Origin: Martelella alba
Lineage (GTDB): Bacteria > Pseudomonadota > Alphaproteobacteria > Rhizobiales > Rhizobiaceae
Assembly (NCBI RefSeq): GCF_006516955.1
Contig: NZ_VHLG01000003.1
Span: 310,001-374,000, forward strand
DNA length: 64,000 nucleotides
Direction: 5' to 3'
Below, in pieces: positions 26,876-35,896 of the stretch. The notes under the pieces were generated by a model. That model searched no databases. It was given only the letters and a program-made list of their open reading frames with translations, and was not told the origin of the DNA. Every line of letters begins with the position of its first letter. The stretch's first letter is position 1. A program made the position numbers and the translations under genes.

Positions 26876-28462
26876 ATGATGCCGACACGCTTGTCCGGGA
26901 CTGTCCCGTCAACATATTCAGGCTCTGATGGTGAGGCCGGGCCGTCTGCACCCAAAAGACCTGGCCCGGAAAGAACTGGCGCCGGACCGGCCGTTCCCGA
27001 AAGCCCGGACAATGTTGGGCATGATGACAACATGAATCTCTCCAAGGTTTTGAAACAGCATTCTGACCTTATTATCCGCTCGCTTGACCGGGATGATATC
27101 GAGTCTTTGGTGTGCGCTTTGCCGAGCAGCATATCTGGAAGCCCGTTGGCTGACCCCGCGCCTCATTATCGGCAGGAGCACGGTTTTCGACAGCTTATGG
27201 ATGGTGTCACAAATCCGCTGAGTGACAACTTTGATCTGAGCCGAAAGGAAATGCGGGACCATGCTCTGAATATCATTGACAATGGCCGCGCGCTCGACGG
27301 TCGCAAATACAAACTGAACCTGATGCAGCAGCAAAGCCTGTTGGCAAAGATTGGCATCACCGATGACGAAGACGATGACTGTGATTATGCTGGCACATTC
27401 CAGACGGTGCTCGACACAGCAGATCGTCTTGCTGCCAAGGGGAGAAAGACGCCATATTCTGAACCCTCGCTCTTTAGCGGCTTGATTGACAGCTTGAAAA
27501 TGATGCCGGAAGAGTTGCGCTGTTCCAGCTATGACAAGCTCGAAAGTCGCATTGATGAAGGCGGCGGAAGTTATGATGACAATCGCCTTGCGCTTGCGGA
27601 AAATCTTTGTTTGTTGCCGCCGGGTAGTCCACAGAGCGAGCGAATTCATCGGTTGATCGGAAAGATTGAACCGGTCGAAAGCGAGGATATCCGTCATCAA
27701 CTTTACGGGGTTCTCTCGCAGACGGCGCGGGGGGATGTACCAGACCGGGATTTCAGGGCAATCATTCACAGTCTCAGCAATATCGATCGAATGGATGTTT
27801 GGACGTCCATGATTGAGGATATTTGCTTTGCGACATTCTCCAGTCGAGGGTTCTCGCCCGAACAGCAGAGAAGCCGGGTCAATGCATTGATGGATGAAAT
27901 GGCCACGCTTTCACCAGGACGGGCAGCAGTCGGATCTGCGCATATTGCATTTGTACTGGCTTGCTGGGGACAAGGCCCAGAACAGTTTCCTGTTGCGAGG
28001 TTAATGCAACTCATAAACACGATGAGCCGTTCCTGTCCTGAGCGATGGGACGTCCCTGTTCGGGAAATGATGAATAGAATGGTCAACCCATGTGACAGTG
28101 TACAAAAGGCCCGGTTGTATGATTGCATTCTCGACGCGGCTCCGCCCGTTTCACATGACGTGCCGGCACGTGGCTGGCGAGACTATTCTCCGCCCGGAAC
28201 GCAGCCCGGACTGCGCATTCTTGCGGACACGTTTTGCTGGAACGACGTGCAAAAAGGCCTCATCGATAACGTGGTGTCGCGCAAACACGCCGCCCCGCTG
28301 GACTTTCCTGCCGTCTTCGAACGGCTCCTTGAACGGATAGCGCAAAATGCCGATGATCTGCGCCGCCCCGCTCTGGTGCAGCTGTCACAGGTTCTGGCGC
28401 AGGACCCGGCTTGCGCAGATGAGCTGGCGCTGGTCGAGCAGCGTCTCGCCGAAACGGCCTGA
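26876..28462 (+). CDS. unrecognised 528-residue helical protein, possible secreted effector
   Basis: I recognise no family. Residues 1-50 are Ser/Pro/Gly/Glu-rich and probably disordered (GPSAPKRPGPERTGAGPAVP). The rest is almost entirely helical, with a loose recurring pattern of leucine-rich helix, a Pro-containing turn and an Arg-starting helix (MMPEELRCSSYDKLESRI; LPPGSPQSERIHRLIGKI; DVPDRDFRAIIHSLSNI; FSPEQQRSRVNALMDEM), which suggests degenerate alpha-helical repeats of about 40 residues. There is no signal peptide or membrane segment. Codon use is more AT-rich than in neighbours, for example many AAT, GAT, ATT and TTG codons, and the upstream region is AT-rich, both signs of horizontal transfer. 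Like the protein at 6627-7424 it has a GPSAP-containing low-complexity segment. ATG at 26876 with GGAG upstream; a second ATG follows directly. Confidence 0.6.
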   Translation: MMPTRLSGTVPSTYSGSDGEAGPSAPKRPGPERTGAGPAVPESPDNVGHDDNMNLSKVLKQHSDLIIRSLDRDDIESLVCALPSSISGSPLADPAPHYRQEHGFRQLMDGVTNPLSDNFDLSRKEMRDHALNIIDNGRALDGRKYKLNLMQQQSLLAKIGITDDEDDDCDYAGTFQTVLDTADRLAAKGRKTPYSEPSLFSGLIDSLKMMPEELRCSSYDKLESRIDEGGGSYDDNRLALAENLCLLPPGSPQSERIHRLIGKIEPVESEDIRHQLYGVLSQTARGDVPDRDFRAIIHSLSNIDRMDVWTSMIEDICFATFSSRGFSPEQQRSRVNALMDEMATLSPGRAAVGSAHIAFVLACWGQGPEQFPVARLMQLINTMSRSCPERWDVPVREMMNRMVNPCDSVQKARLYDCILDAAPPVSHDVPARGWRDYSPPGTQPGLRILADTFCWNDVQKGLIDNVVSRKHAAPLDFPAVFERLLERIAQNADDLRRPALVQLSQVLAQDPACADELALVEQRLAETA

Positions 28463-28467
28463 CAGGT

Positions 28468-30171
28468 TCAGACCGACGGATCGAGAAGCCTGAAATTGTC
28501 GACATCGACCATGCCGCGATCGGAAATCTTTAAATGCGGGATGACCGGCAGCGGCAGAAATGCGACCTGGAGGAAGGGCTCCTCCAGCGTCGTTCCGAGA
28601 TCATAGGCCGCCTGCCGCAGGGTGATGAGATTGTCGCGCACCGCCTCATAGGGATCAAGGCTCATCAGCCCGGCAATCGGCAGGGCGATCTCACCGGTGA
28701 TCCTGCCGCCTTCGGCAACGACGAAGCCACCGCGGATCTGTTTCAGCCGGTTGACGGCGAGCGCCATATCATCAGCATCGACTCCGACGACGCAGATATT
28801 GTGGCTGTCATGGCCAACAGTCGAGGCGATGGCGCCGCGTTTCAGGCCGAAGCCCTGGACGAAACCATTGGCGTGATTGCCATTCTTGCCGTGGCGTTCG
28901 ATCACCGCCACCTTGATGATGTCATTGTCGAGATCGATACTGGCCTCATTGCCGGATTTCGGCAGGTGATAGCGGCGATGCTCGGTGATGATGCGACCCG
29001 GCACAACGCCGATTACCGACCATTCGCCGTCTCGCGCCGCGATGGAAAAGTCTGCCGGGGCAACGGTTTGCGCCTTCACGCTATCAAGACCAACGGGCGC
29101 AACGGGATTGCGGGTATCAAAGAGTGCCTCATTCACCAACCGTCCTGCCGAAAACACCATTTCGGCCCGGCAGTCCTCGAGCGTGTCTATGACCACGAGA
29201 TCGGCACGCTTTCCCGGTGCAACAAGGCCGCGATCGAAAAGACCGAAAGCCCTGGCCGCTGAAATCGAGGCAGCGCGATAGACCGCCAGCGGCGATGCGC
29301 CAGCGGAAATGGCGGTGCGGATCATGTAATCAAGATGGCCATGTTCGGCGATATCAAGCGGATTCCGGTCGTCGGTGCAAAGCGCGATATAGGGCGAAAG
29401 CCGTTCGGTGATGATCGGCGTCAGCGCTGCAAGGTCCTTGGATACCGAACCCTCGCGGATGAGGATATGCATGCCCTTGCGGATTTTCTCCAGCGCTTCC
29501 TCAGCCGTTGTTGCCTCATGCTCGGTGGAAATGCCTGCCGAAATATAGGCGTTGAGATCCCGTCCCGACAGAAGCGGCGCATGGCCGTCAATATGGCCGC
29601 CGGCAAAAGCCTTCAGCTTGGCCATGGCGATCGGGTCCTTGTGGACGACACCGGGAAAATTCATGAATTCCGCCAGTCCGATCACTTGTGGGTGATCGCG
29701 GAACGGCAGCAGGGCTTCCACGGGCAGGTCTGCGCCGGAGGTCTCCAGATGCGTCGCCGGTACGCAGGAGGACAGCTGCACACGGATGTCCATGATCGTT
29801 TCGAGCGAGGATTCGAGAAAGAAGCGGATGCCCTCTGCCCCGATGACATTGGCGATTTCATGCGGATCGCAGATCACCGTCGTGACGCCGCAGGGCAGGA
29901 CACAGCGATCGAATTCATGCGGTGTGACGAGTGAGGATTCGATGTGAAGATGGGTGTCGATAAAGCCCGGAACGACAATGCGGCCGGAGATGTCGATCTC
30001 GCGGGTGCCTTCATAGGTCTCAGCCGTACCGATGATCATATCGCCGCAAAGGGCAATGTCGGAGGCCACAAGTTCGCCGGTGACAAGATCGAAAAAGCGC
30101 CCGCCCTTCAGGACGATATCGGCCTTTTCACGTCCGGTTGCCTGGTCAATTCTGTTTTCGAGCGTGGCCAT
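28468..30171 (-). CDS. ade: adenine deaminase
   Basis: A 567-residue amidohydrolase of the bacterial adenine deaminase type, converting adenine to hypoxanthine and ammonia. Metal-site and family motifs include [50 protein letters not shown] and [11 protein letters not shown], and the C-terminal domain has [14 protein letters not shown] at 30171 is preceded by GGAGG. It converges on the helical-protein gene with only five bases between the stops. The product feeds the XdhABC enzyme encoded about 12 kb upstream, so it belongs functionally with the purine genes. Confidence 0.93.
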   Translation of the reverse strand: MATLENRIDQATGREKADIVLKGGRFFDLVTGELVASDIALCGDMIIGTAETYEGTREIDISGRIVVPGFIDTHLHIESSLVTPHEFDRCVLPCGVTTVICDPHEIANVIGAEGIRFFLESSLETIMDIRVQLSSCVPATHLETSGADLPVEALLPFRDHPQVIGLAEFMNFPGVVHKDPIAMAKLKAFAGGHIDGHAPLLSGRDLNAYISAGISTEHEATTAEEALEKIRKGMHILIREGSVSKDLAALTPIITERLSPYIALCTDDRNPLDIAEHGHLDYMIRTAISAGASPLAVYRAASISAARAFGLFDRGLVAPGKRADLVVIDTLEDCRAEMVFSAGRLVNEALFDTRNPVAPVGLDSVKAQTVAPADFSIAARDGEWSVIGVVPGRIITEHRRYHLPKSGNEASIDLDNDIIKVAVIERHGKNGNHANGFVQGFGLKRGAIASTVGHDSHNICVVGVDADDMALAVNRLKQIRGGFVVAEGGRITGEIALPIAGLMSLDPYEAVRDNLITLRQAAYDLGTTLEEPFLQVAFLPLPVIPHLKISDRGMVDVDNFRLLDPSV

Positions 30172-30258
30172 GGAACCTCCGGCTGCCGCAGATGATTCGC
30201 CTCAGTTTAGCGGCTGCCGCATGGCTTGAAAATGGGGCGGCGCAGAACGCCGCCGCGC

Positions 30259-31131
30259 TTAGCCTTCAATGGTAACGGCAAAGGAAAATTCTGCAGTTTC
30301 ACCTGGCGGCAGGATCTTGGTCGAGGGTCTGTTGACGATATCGGATCCCTTGCCGTGCGCCTCGGCCATGCCGTGCCAGGGCTCAATGCAGATATAGGGC
30401 GCGCCGGGTTTGGTCCACAGCGCCAGATTGGGCAGGTTTTCAAAGCTGAAGGCGAGCGACGGGCCGTTTTCGGCACTCAGCGTCAACCGGTCGCCAGCGC
30501 CTTCAGGAAAGATCATCGCATCATCGATGAAATAGTCATGGTCCAGCGCCAGCAGGCCTTCGGAGAAGGGGGAGGGCAGTGGCGTCAGGTCGATCAGGCC
30601 ATCACGCAGACGCACGAGCGGCGGTTCTGCCCGATTCTCAAGCGCCACGTGATGGACGCTGCCCTTGGTCATGCCGGGCATAGGCCAGCAGAAGGCGGGG
30701 TGGAAGCCAAAGCCAAAGGGCATTGCGACCTTGTCATGGTTCTCGACGCGCGCTGTCACCTTCAGGCTGCGGCCTTCAAGCGCATGCGTAACCGAAAGCA
30801 GAAAGTCGAAAGGATAGGCGGCGCGGGTCTCCTCGGAGGGGCCAAGTTCCAGGCGGCACAGGCTTTCGGTCTGTTCCGCCACGCTGAAGAGCGAACGGCG
30901 GGCGAAACCATGCTGCTTCATCGGCATGCGCACGCCATCGATCTCGATCATGTCATTGGCGGCTTTGCCGACGATCGGAAAGAGGATCGGCGCGCGACCG
31001 GTCCAGAAGGCGGGATCGCCGTTCCACAGCCATGAGCGACCGTCGGTCGTTTCAAGGGTCTGCGTTTCCGCCCCGAGCGTTGCGACGGTCACGACGAGTT
31101 CGTCATTAGCGATGCGTATGGTCTCGGACAT
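30259..31131 (-). CDS. aldose 1-epimerase family protein
   Basis: A 290-residue galactose-mutarotase-like protein. The fold signature includes LETTDGRSWLWNGDPAFWTGRAPILFPIVG near the N-terminus, FGFGFHPAFCWP in the middle with a conserved histidine, and a C-terminal CIEPWHGMAE containing the likely catalytic glutamate. Such proteins interconvert sugar anomers or act on hexose-6-phosphates. The ATG at 31131 has GAGGAAG upstream. It lies 117 bp after the aminotransferase gene on the same strand, beyond a strong terminator, so it likely has its own promoter. Confidence 0.8.
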   Translation of the reverse strand: MSETIRIANDELVVTVATLGAETQTLETTDGRSWLWNGDPAFWTGRAPILFPIVGKAANDMIEIDGVRMPMKQHGFARRSLFSVAEQTESLCRLELGPSEETRAAYPFDFLLSVTHALEGRSLKVTARVENHDKVAMPFGFGFHPAFCWPMPGMTKGSVHHVALENRAEPPLVRLRDGLIDLTPLPSPFSEGLLALDHDYFIDDAMIFPEGAGDRLTLSAENGPSLAFSFENLPNLALWTKPGAPYICIEPWHGMAEAHGKGSDIVNRPSTKILPPGETAEFSFAVTIEG

Positions 31132-31199
31132 TAAGCTTCCTCGTTTCTGTCGATCGATTTCTGACGGACATTTCAAAACATTTCCGCGCTGGCAGCAAT

Positions 31200-31232
31200 G
31201 AAAAACGCCGCGTTTTCGAGGCGCGGCGTTTT
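31200..31232 (-). terminator. intrinsic terminator after the aminotransferase gene
   Basis: Perfect 11-bp arms AAAACGCCGCG (31202-31212) and CGCGGCGTTTT (31222-31232) enclose a 9-nt loop. In the - direction the hairpin ends in a run of T residues. It separates the aminotransferase from the epimerase-like gene. Confidence 0.75.
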
Positions 31233-31248
31233 CAATTCTTTCAGGACG

Positions 31249-32577
31249 TCAGGCGGTTGCCATCAGCACCTTGCGCAGCTTGTCGAACAATTCATCGATC
31301 TCCGACTTGGAGATGATCAGCGGCGGCGACAGGGCGATGATATCACCGGTGGTGCGGATCAGCAGGCCGTCTTCATAGGCCTTGAGGAAGGCGTTGAAGG
31401 CGCGTTTGGTCGGCTCGCCGGCCAGCGGTGAAAGCTCGATCGCGCCAATCAGGCCAATATTGCGAATGTCGATGACATGCGGGCAATCGCGCAGGCTGTG
31501 CAGCTGTTCTTCCCAATAGGGGCCGATTTCGGCGCCGCGGGTCAGAAGGCCTTCTTCCTGATAGGTTTCAATCGTTGCAAGGCCTGCGGCCGAGGCGATC
31601 GGGTTGCCGGAATAGGTGTAGCCATGCATGAATTCGATGGCGTGGTCCGGACCGTTCATGAAAGCATCATGAATTTCGTCGCGCACAAAGACGGCACCCA
31701 TCGGGATGACGCCATTGGTGAGGCCCTTGGCGGTCGTCATGATATCGGGAACGACGCCGAAATATTCCGATGCGAAGGCGGCGCCCAGGCGGCCATAGCC
31801 GGTGATGACTTCGTCGAAGATCAGCAGGATGCCATGCTTGGTGCAGATGTCGCGCAGGCGCTTCAGATAGCCCTTCGGCGGAATGAGAACGCCGGTGGAG
31901 CCCGAAACCGGCTCGACGATGACGGCGGCAATGCTTGAGGCATCATGCAGGCCGATGATGCGTTCCAGATAATCCGCCAGTTCAACGCCATGTTCCGGCT
32001 CGCCCTTGGTGAAGGCGTTCTTTTCCGGCATGTGGGTATGCGGCATGAAATCAACGCCCGGCAGCATGGGGCCGAAGGTCTTGCGGTCGGCAACGATGCC
32101 GCAGACCGAGGTGCCACCGATATTGATGCCGTGATAGGCACGCTCGCGGGCGACGAACATGTAGCGCGATCCTTCGCCACGAACCTGATGATAGGCACGG
32201 GCAATCTTCAGCGCGGTATCGACCGATTCCGAACCGGAATTGGTGAAGAATACATGGTTCATACCTTCCGGCGAAATATCCGTCAGACGGTTTGCAAGTT
32301 CGAAGGCCTTGGGGTGGCCGAGCTGGAAGGCCGGTGCATAGTCAAGCTCTGCGGCCTGTGCCTGGATTGCCTCGGTGATCTTCGGGCGGCAATGGCCAGC
32401 ATTGTTGCACCACAGGCCTGCCGTGCCATCGAGAACCTTACGGCCGTCATGGGTTGTGTAATACATGTCCTTCGCGGCGACGAACAGGCGTGGTTCCTGC
32501 TTGAACTGCCGATTGGCGGTAAAGGGCATCCAGAAAGCCCGCATATCGTTCGGGGTGATATTGCGTCGATCAGACAT
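31249..32577 (-). CDS. class III omega-amino acid-pyruvate aminotransferase
   Basis: A 442-residue PLP-dependent class III aminotransferase. The PLP lysine is K284 (TTAKGLTNG), preceded by the cofactor-binding FDEVITGYGR (D255); the phosphate loop is TNSGSESVD. It matches beta-alanine/omega-amino acid:pyruvate transaminases, especially in the N-terminal MRAFWMPFTANRQFK. Probable reactions are transfer of an amino group from beta-alanine, taurine-like or putrescine-derived substrates to pyruvate. The ATG at 32577 follows GGAGCAG. A terminator-like hairpin and T-run sit immediately upstream of that ribosome site, and a NolR-like regulator gene lies just upstream on the same strand. Confidence 0.82.
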   Translation of the reverse strand: MSDRRNITPNDMRAFWMPFTANRQFKQEPRLFVAAKDMYYTTHDGRKVLDGTAGLWCNNAGHCRPKITEAIQAQAAELDYAPAFQLGHPKAFELANRLTDISPEGMNHVFFTNSGSESVDTALKIARAYHQVRGEGSRYMFVARERAYHGINIGGTSVCGIVADRKTFGPMLPGVDFMPHTHMPEKNAFTKGEPEHGVELADYLERIIGLHDASSIAAVIVEPVSGSTGVLIPPKGYLKRLRDICTKHGILLIFDEVITGYGRLGAAFASEYFGVVPDIMTTAKGLTNGVIPMGAVFVRDEIHDAFMNGPDHAIEFMHGYTYSGNPIASAAGLATIETYQEEGLLTRGAEIGPYWEEQLHSLRDCPHVIDIRNIGLIGAIELSPLAGEPTKRAFNAFLKAYEDGLLIRTTGDIIALSPPLIISKSEIDELFDKLRKVLMATA

Positions 32578-32591
32578 CAACTGCTCCACTG

Positions 32592-32613
32592 AAAAAAGCC
32601 CGCTCTGCGGGCT
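32592..32613 (-). promoter_or_regulatory. terminator-like leader hairpin (possible attenuator) of the aminotransferase gene
   Basis: On the - strand, arms AGCCCGC (32613-32607) and GCGGGCT (32603-32597) around an AGA loop are followed by six T residues (with the stem-closing T included), then directly by the ribosome site and the ATG at 32577. Lying downstream of a predicted promoter, it could terminate or attenuate transcription before the gene. Confidence 0.55.
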
Positions 32614-32641
32614 GACTGTTTTTGGTGTTTTTGTGGGCCGC

Positions 32642-32669
32642 ACGTTAGCAGGGTGAAACCATGCGTCAA
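32642..32669 (-). promoter_or_regulatory. predicted promoter of the aminotransferase gene
   Basis: On the - strand TTGACG (32669-32664) and TAACGT (32647-32642) are separated by 16 bp. Transcription would begin near 32635, giving a leader of about 55-60 nt that contains the terminator-like hairpin. Confidence 0.5.
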
Positions 32670-32712
32670 GCAAGATCGACACACGACCAAAGGTCGCATT
32701 CCGACAATGCTG

Positions 32713-33051
32713 TTATGGTGCGCTGGCCTGCGCTCCGGAATGCTGCGGCCAGTCGGTTTCCTGGCAGTAGATGTCTTCCAGCGCACCAAGCAGCTTGAGA
32801 ACCGGATCGGCATTACTGGTGTAGAAGATCGTCTGCGCCTCTCGGCGCGTGGTCACAAGATTTTGGGCGCGCAGCTTGGAAAGATGCTGGGAAAGCGCAG
32901 ATTGGCTCAGGCCGACACGGTTTGCCAATAGCCCGACAGGCAATTCACATTCAACAAGCGCACAGAGAATTTCTAAACGTTTGGCATTGGCCATGGCCGA
33001 CAGGACGCCTGCAACGTTTGTGGAGCGCTCGGAAAGAGTTTTGGTGTCCAT
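32713..33051 (-). CDS. ArsR-family winged-helix regulator, NolR-like
   Basis: A 112-residue ArsR-type transcription regulator. The recognition region GLSQSALSQHLSKLRAQNLV (residues 47-66) and the following QTIFYTSNADPVLKLLGALEDIY are very close to what I recall of NolR, the repressor that tunes nodulation genes, conjugation and growth in Sinorhizobium and Rhizobium. It has no ArsR metal-binding cysteine box. The start was placed at the ATG at 33051 (GGAA seven bases upstream); an ATG at 33072 would add seven residues. It precedes the aminotransferase gene on the same strand. No nodulation gene is visible in the window. Confidence 0.75.
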   Translation of the reverse strand: MDTKTLSERSTNVAGVLSAMANAKRLEILCALVECELPVGLLANRVGLSQSALSQHLSKLRAQNLVTTRREAQTIFYTSNADPVLKLLGALEDIYCQETDWPQHSGAQASAP

Positions 33052-33150
33052 TCTTGAATTCCGGTTTCGCATTTGTTGCGGTTTGCACCGCTTCTGCTGC
33101 TTTTGTCTGTTTTGAATAAATAAAATTGACGGGTGCGTACACTCTCAAAT

Positions 33151-33876
33151 CTAAGATATTCGCATTTTTTGGCGGGATAAGAGCATTTCTAGCTCCGTTT
33201 CTGTCATATTCAGCGTGTTTAAAGGGATGCGCGACAAGGTTGAACCGTCTGCAAGGTCAACGCCACCAGGATCAGCACCGATGCATTTCATGCCGGAAAA
33301 CGCCGGCAGAGCGCCGTTTTCAATCTGGTCTGTAACGATTCCGATCATCTTCTCCTCGTCAAATTCCGGGGCTGGTTCCGGAAATCTGAACGGTCGCAGA
33401 TCATCAGCGGTCAGTGCAAAGGCCCGGCCGAAGCCACCGTTGAGACTGGCCGAATGCGGCTCAAGACGGAAGAAGGAAAAATCGGGGAAATCGATATAAA
33501 GCGCCGATTTTGGATGCCGGCGCAGGAAGCGGGTTTTCAAACGGTCATGATCAGCGCTGTCACGGCTGACAATTTCCGCATGGCAGCGCAGTGTCATGCG
33601 GGCATGGGCAAGCGGATCGCCCTTGCCCGGTTCACCAAGGAGCAGCGAGACGCGCGAATCAGCCTCGACAGCCTGGCGATGCGCAGCAAGCCTTGACAAA
33701 AGCAGGCATGGCCTGCCCTCAACATCGAAGCCGATCAGGACGCGGGTAACCAGCGGAAAACCGGAGCCTGGCTCAAGCGTTGCCAAAGCAGCAAAGCGCG
33801 CCTCGTGAAGCAGCCGCTCCGCAAGCAGTCGCGCCTCGTCATCTGTTGATCGCAGGATATTCGTGGCTTCCGTCAT
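33151..33876 (-). CDS. HugZ-like FMN/heme-binding split-barrel protein
   Basis: A 241-residue member of the pyridoxamine-5'-phosphate-oxidase-like split-barrel family with a C-terminal DUF2470-type domain. The segment FRLEPHSASLNGGFGRAFAL contains the histidine and glycine-rich loop typical of HugZ-type heme-utilisation proteins. The N-terminal ARFAALATLEPGSGFPLVTRV is the barrel start. Homologues bind FMN or heme and some degrade heme. It lies between choV and the NolR-like gene on the - strand with its own 89-bp gap upstream. An iron/heme role is plausible but no heme transport gene is adjacent. Confidence 0.72.
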   Translation of the reverse strand: MTEATNILRSTDDEARLLAERLLHEARFAALATLEPGSGFPLVTRVLIGFDVEGRPCLLLSRLAAHRQAVEADSRVSLLLGEPGKGDPLAHARMTLRCHAEIVSRDSADHDRLKTRFLRRHPKSALYIDFPDFSFFRLEPHSASLNGGFGRAFALTADDLRPFRFPEPAPEFDEEKMIGIVTDQIENGALPAFSGMKCIGADPGGVDLADGSTLSRIPLNTLNMTETELEMLLSRQKMRIS

Positions 33877-33965
33877 TGCCGACTCAGATTGGTTAATCTA
33901 GGGCGAAGTTATCATATTATCGGTGGAAAACCACGTGCTTTCCGTTGATGTGCGGAGGGCGCCGG

Positions 33966-35021
33966 TCAATCACGGTCTTGTTTGCGGTGGACGGTGAGCC
34001 CGGAAACAATGTCGCGCGCGCTGATCGTGCCGACGATCCGTCCGTGATCGACCACGCCGATACTGCCTTCGCTTCCGGCGATGACATCGAGGATATCAAG
34101 CAACGGCGTTTCAGGCCGTGCCGTGCCGGCGACGCTGGCGCGCAGACCGTCGGGGGCCGTGCTCGGCTGCATCACATCGGCCGCGGTCAGCATGTTGATC
34201 GGATTCATGTTCTGCACAAAATCAAAGACATAGCTGTTTGCCGGGCGGCTGACGATTTCGCGGGGCGTGCCGCACTGGATAATACGCCCGCCTTCCATGA
34301 TGGCGATGCGATTGCCGAGCTTGAAGGCCTCGTCGAGGTCGTGGCTGACGAATAAAATGGTTTTTCTCAGCCGACGCTGGATATCCAGAAGCTCGTCCTG
34401 AAGATGCGAGCGGATCAGCGGATCAAGCGCGGAGAAGGGTTCGTCCATCAATAGGATTGGCGCGCCGGTGGCAAAAGCCCTTGCAAGCCCGACGCGCTGC
34501 TGCATGCCGCCAGAAAGCGCTGCGACCGGATGGTTGGCCCATTGCGACAGGTTGACAAGTTCCAGCTGCTGTTCGACGCGGCGCTTGCGCTCTGCCGCTT
34601 TCATGCCGGCCAGTTCCAGCCCGAAGCCGACATTTTCGGCGACGCTGCGCCAGGGCAGTAGTGCAAATTGCTGAAACACCATGGAAACGGTGTGCATGCG
34701 CAGGTCGCGCAGCACCTTTGCCGGTGTGTGATAGGGATCGACCGGACCATGATCGGTCTCGACCGCCACGCGGCCGCGGGTGACGGGCGCAAGCCCGTTG
34801 ACGGCGCGCATCAGGGTGGATTTCCCGGAACCGGACAGCCCCATCAGCACCAGGATCTCGCCTTCTTCTACGGCGAGTGATGCATTGGCAACACCGACCA
34901 CATTGTCGGTCTTTCTGGCAATGTCATCGCGACTGTGGCCTGCATCGATCAGCGGCAGTGCGCGTTCCGGTCTGTGGCCGAAGACGATATCGACATTTTC
35001 AAACAGAACCGCAGCACTCAT
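33966..35021 (-). CDS. choV: choline ABC transporter ATP-binding subunit
   Basis: A 351-residue ABC ATPase of the ProV/glycine-betaine class. Walker A GLSGSGKST is at 61-69, signature LSGGMQQRVGLARA, Walker B ILLMDEPFSALDP and the H-loop VSHDLDEAF follow, and a C-terminal CBS-like domain (VGTISARDIVSG) is present. It energises choline uptake with ChoW and ChoX. Its start overlaps choW by four bases. Gene order choX-choW-choV matches the choline system of Sinorhizobium. Confidence 0.88.
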   Translation of the reverse strand: MSAAVLFENVDIVFGHRPERALPLIDAGHSRDDIARKTDNVVGVANASLAVEEGEILVLMGLSGSGKSTLMRAVNGLAPVTRGRVAVETDHGPVDPYHTPAKVLRDLRMHTVSMVFQQFALLPWRSVAENVGFGLELAGMKAAERKRRVEQQLELVNLSQWANHPVAALSGGMQQRVGLARAFATGAPILLMDEPFSALDPLIRSHLQDELLDIQRRLRKTILFVSHDLDEAFKLGNRIAIMEGGRIIQCGTPREIVSRPANSYVFDFVQNMNPINMLTAADVMQPSTAPDGLRASVAGTARPETPLLDILDVIAGSEGSIGVVDHGRIVGTISARDIVSGLTVHRKQDRD

Positions 35022-35887
35022 TTTCTGTCTCCCGCACCGTCAACCTTGAACATGCGGTCGAGGATTATCGCCAGAACGACAATGCACAGGCCCGCTTCGA
35101 ACCCCTTGGCGACATTGACGGTGTTGAGCGCGCGCAGAACGGGCACGCCAAGACCGTCAGCGCCGACAAGGGCGGCAATGACCACCATGGACAGCGACAG
35201 CATGATCGTCTGTGTCAGCCCGGCCATGATCTGGGCGGTGGCATAGGGAAGCTCGACCTTCAGCAGCACCTGCCACGAGGTGGCACCGAAGGATTGCGCC
35301 GCCTCCACCAGCGGAGCAGGCGTCGAGACGATGCCAAGCCGCGTCAGCCGGATCGGTGCGGGAATGGCAAAGATGACGGTGGCGATCAACCCCGGAACCA
35401 TGCCGAGCCCGAAAAGGATGAGTGCCGGGATCAGATAGACAAAGGTCGGGATGGTCTGCATCAGATCAAGCAGCGGCCGCAGTATTGTGTAGAACCATTT
35501 CCGGCGCGCAGCGACGATGCCGAGCGGCACGCCGACCAGCATGGAGACGGCGGTGGAGGCCAGCACCAGCGACAGCGTTTCGGTGGTTTCCTTCCAGTAA
35601 CCCTGATTGATGATCAGCAGAAAGCCTAGGATGGTGCCGATGGCAACCGTGACAGACCGGCGCAGCGCGAAGGCGATCAGCGCGATGACGGCAACCACGA
35701 CCAAGGGAGGCGGTGCCTGCAGCAGATAGAGAAGACCGTCGATGACAGCCGACATCAGTGCGGCGAGCGCATCGAAGAAACCGGCGCCATTATCGGTCAG
35801 CCAGTCGACAGCGAGCTTGGCCCACCGGCCGAGGGGGATTTGGTGTTCAGTCAGCCAGTCCACGTTTTTCGTCCCGGATTGACGCAT
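35018..35887 (-). CDS. choW: choline ABC transporter permease
   Basis: A 289-residue inner-membrane permease of the ProW type with about six or seven hydrophobic segments. The EAA-like cytoplasmic loop, EAAQSFGATSWQVLLKVELPYA, near residue 200 is where the ATPase docks. It should import choline bound by ChoX. The ATG at 35887 lies 51 bp after choX, with a perfect hairpin in the gap, and its end overlaps choV by four bases. Confidence 0.87.
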   Translation of the reverse strand: MRQSGTKNVDWLTEHQIPLGRWAKLAVDWLTDNGAGFFDALAALMSAVIDGLLYLLQAPPPLVVVAVIALIAFALRRSVTVAIGTILGFLLIINQGYWKETTETLSLVLASTAVSMLVGVPLGIVAARRKWFYTILRPLLDLMQTIPTFVYLIPALILFGLGMVPGLIATVIFAIPAPIRLTRLGIVSTPAPLVEAAQSFGATSWQVLLKVELPYATAQIMAGLTQTIMLSLSMVVIAALVGADGLGVPVLRALNTVNVAKGFEAGLCIVVLAIILDRMFKVDGAGDRK

Positions 35888-35896
35888 TCAGGGGCA

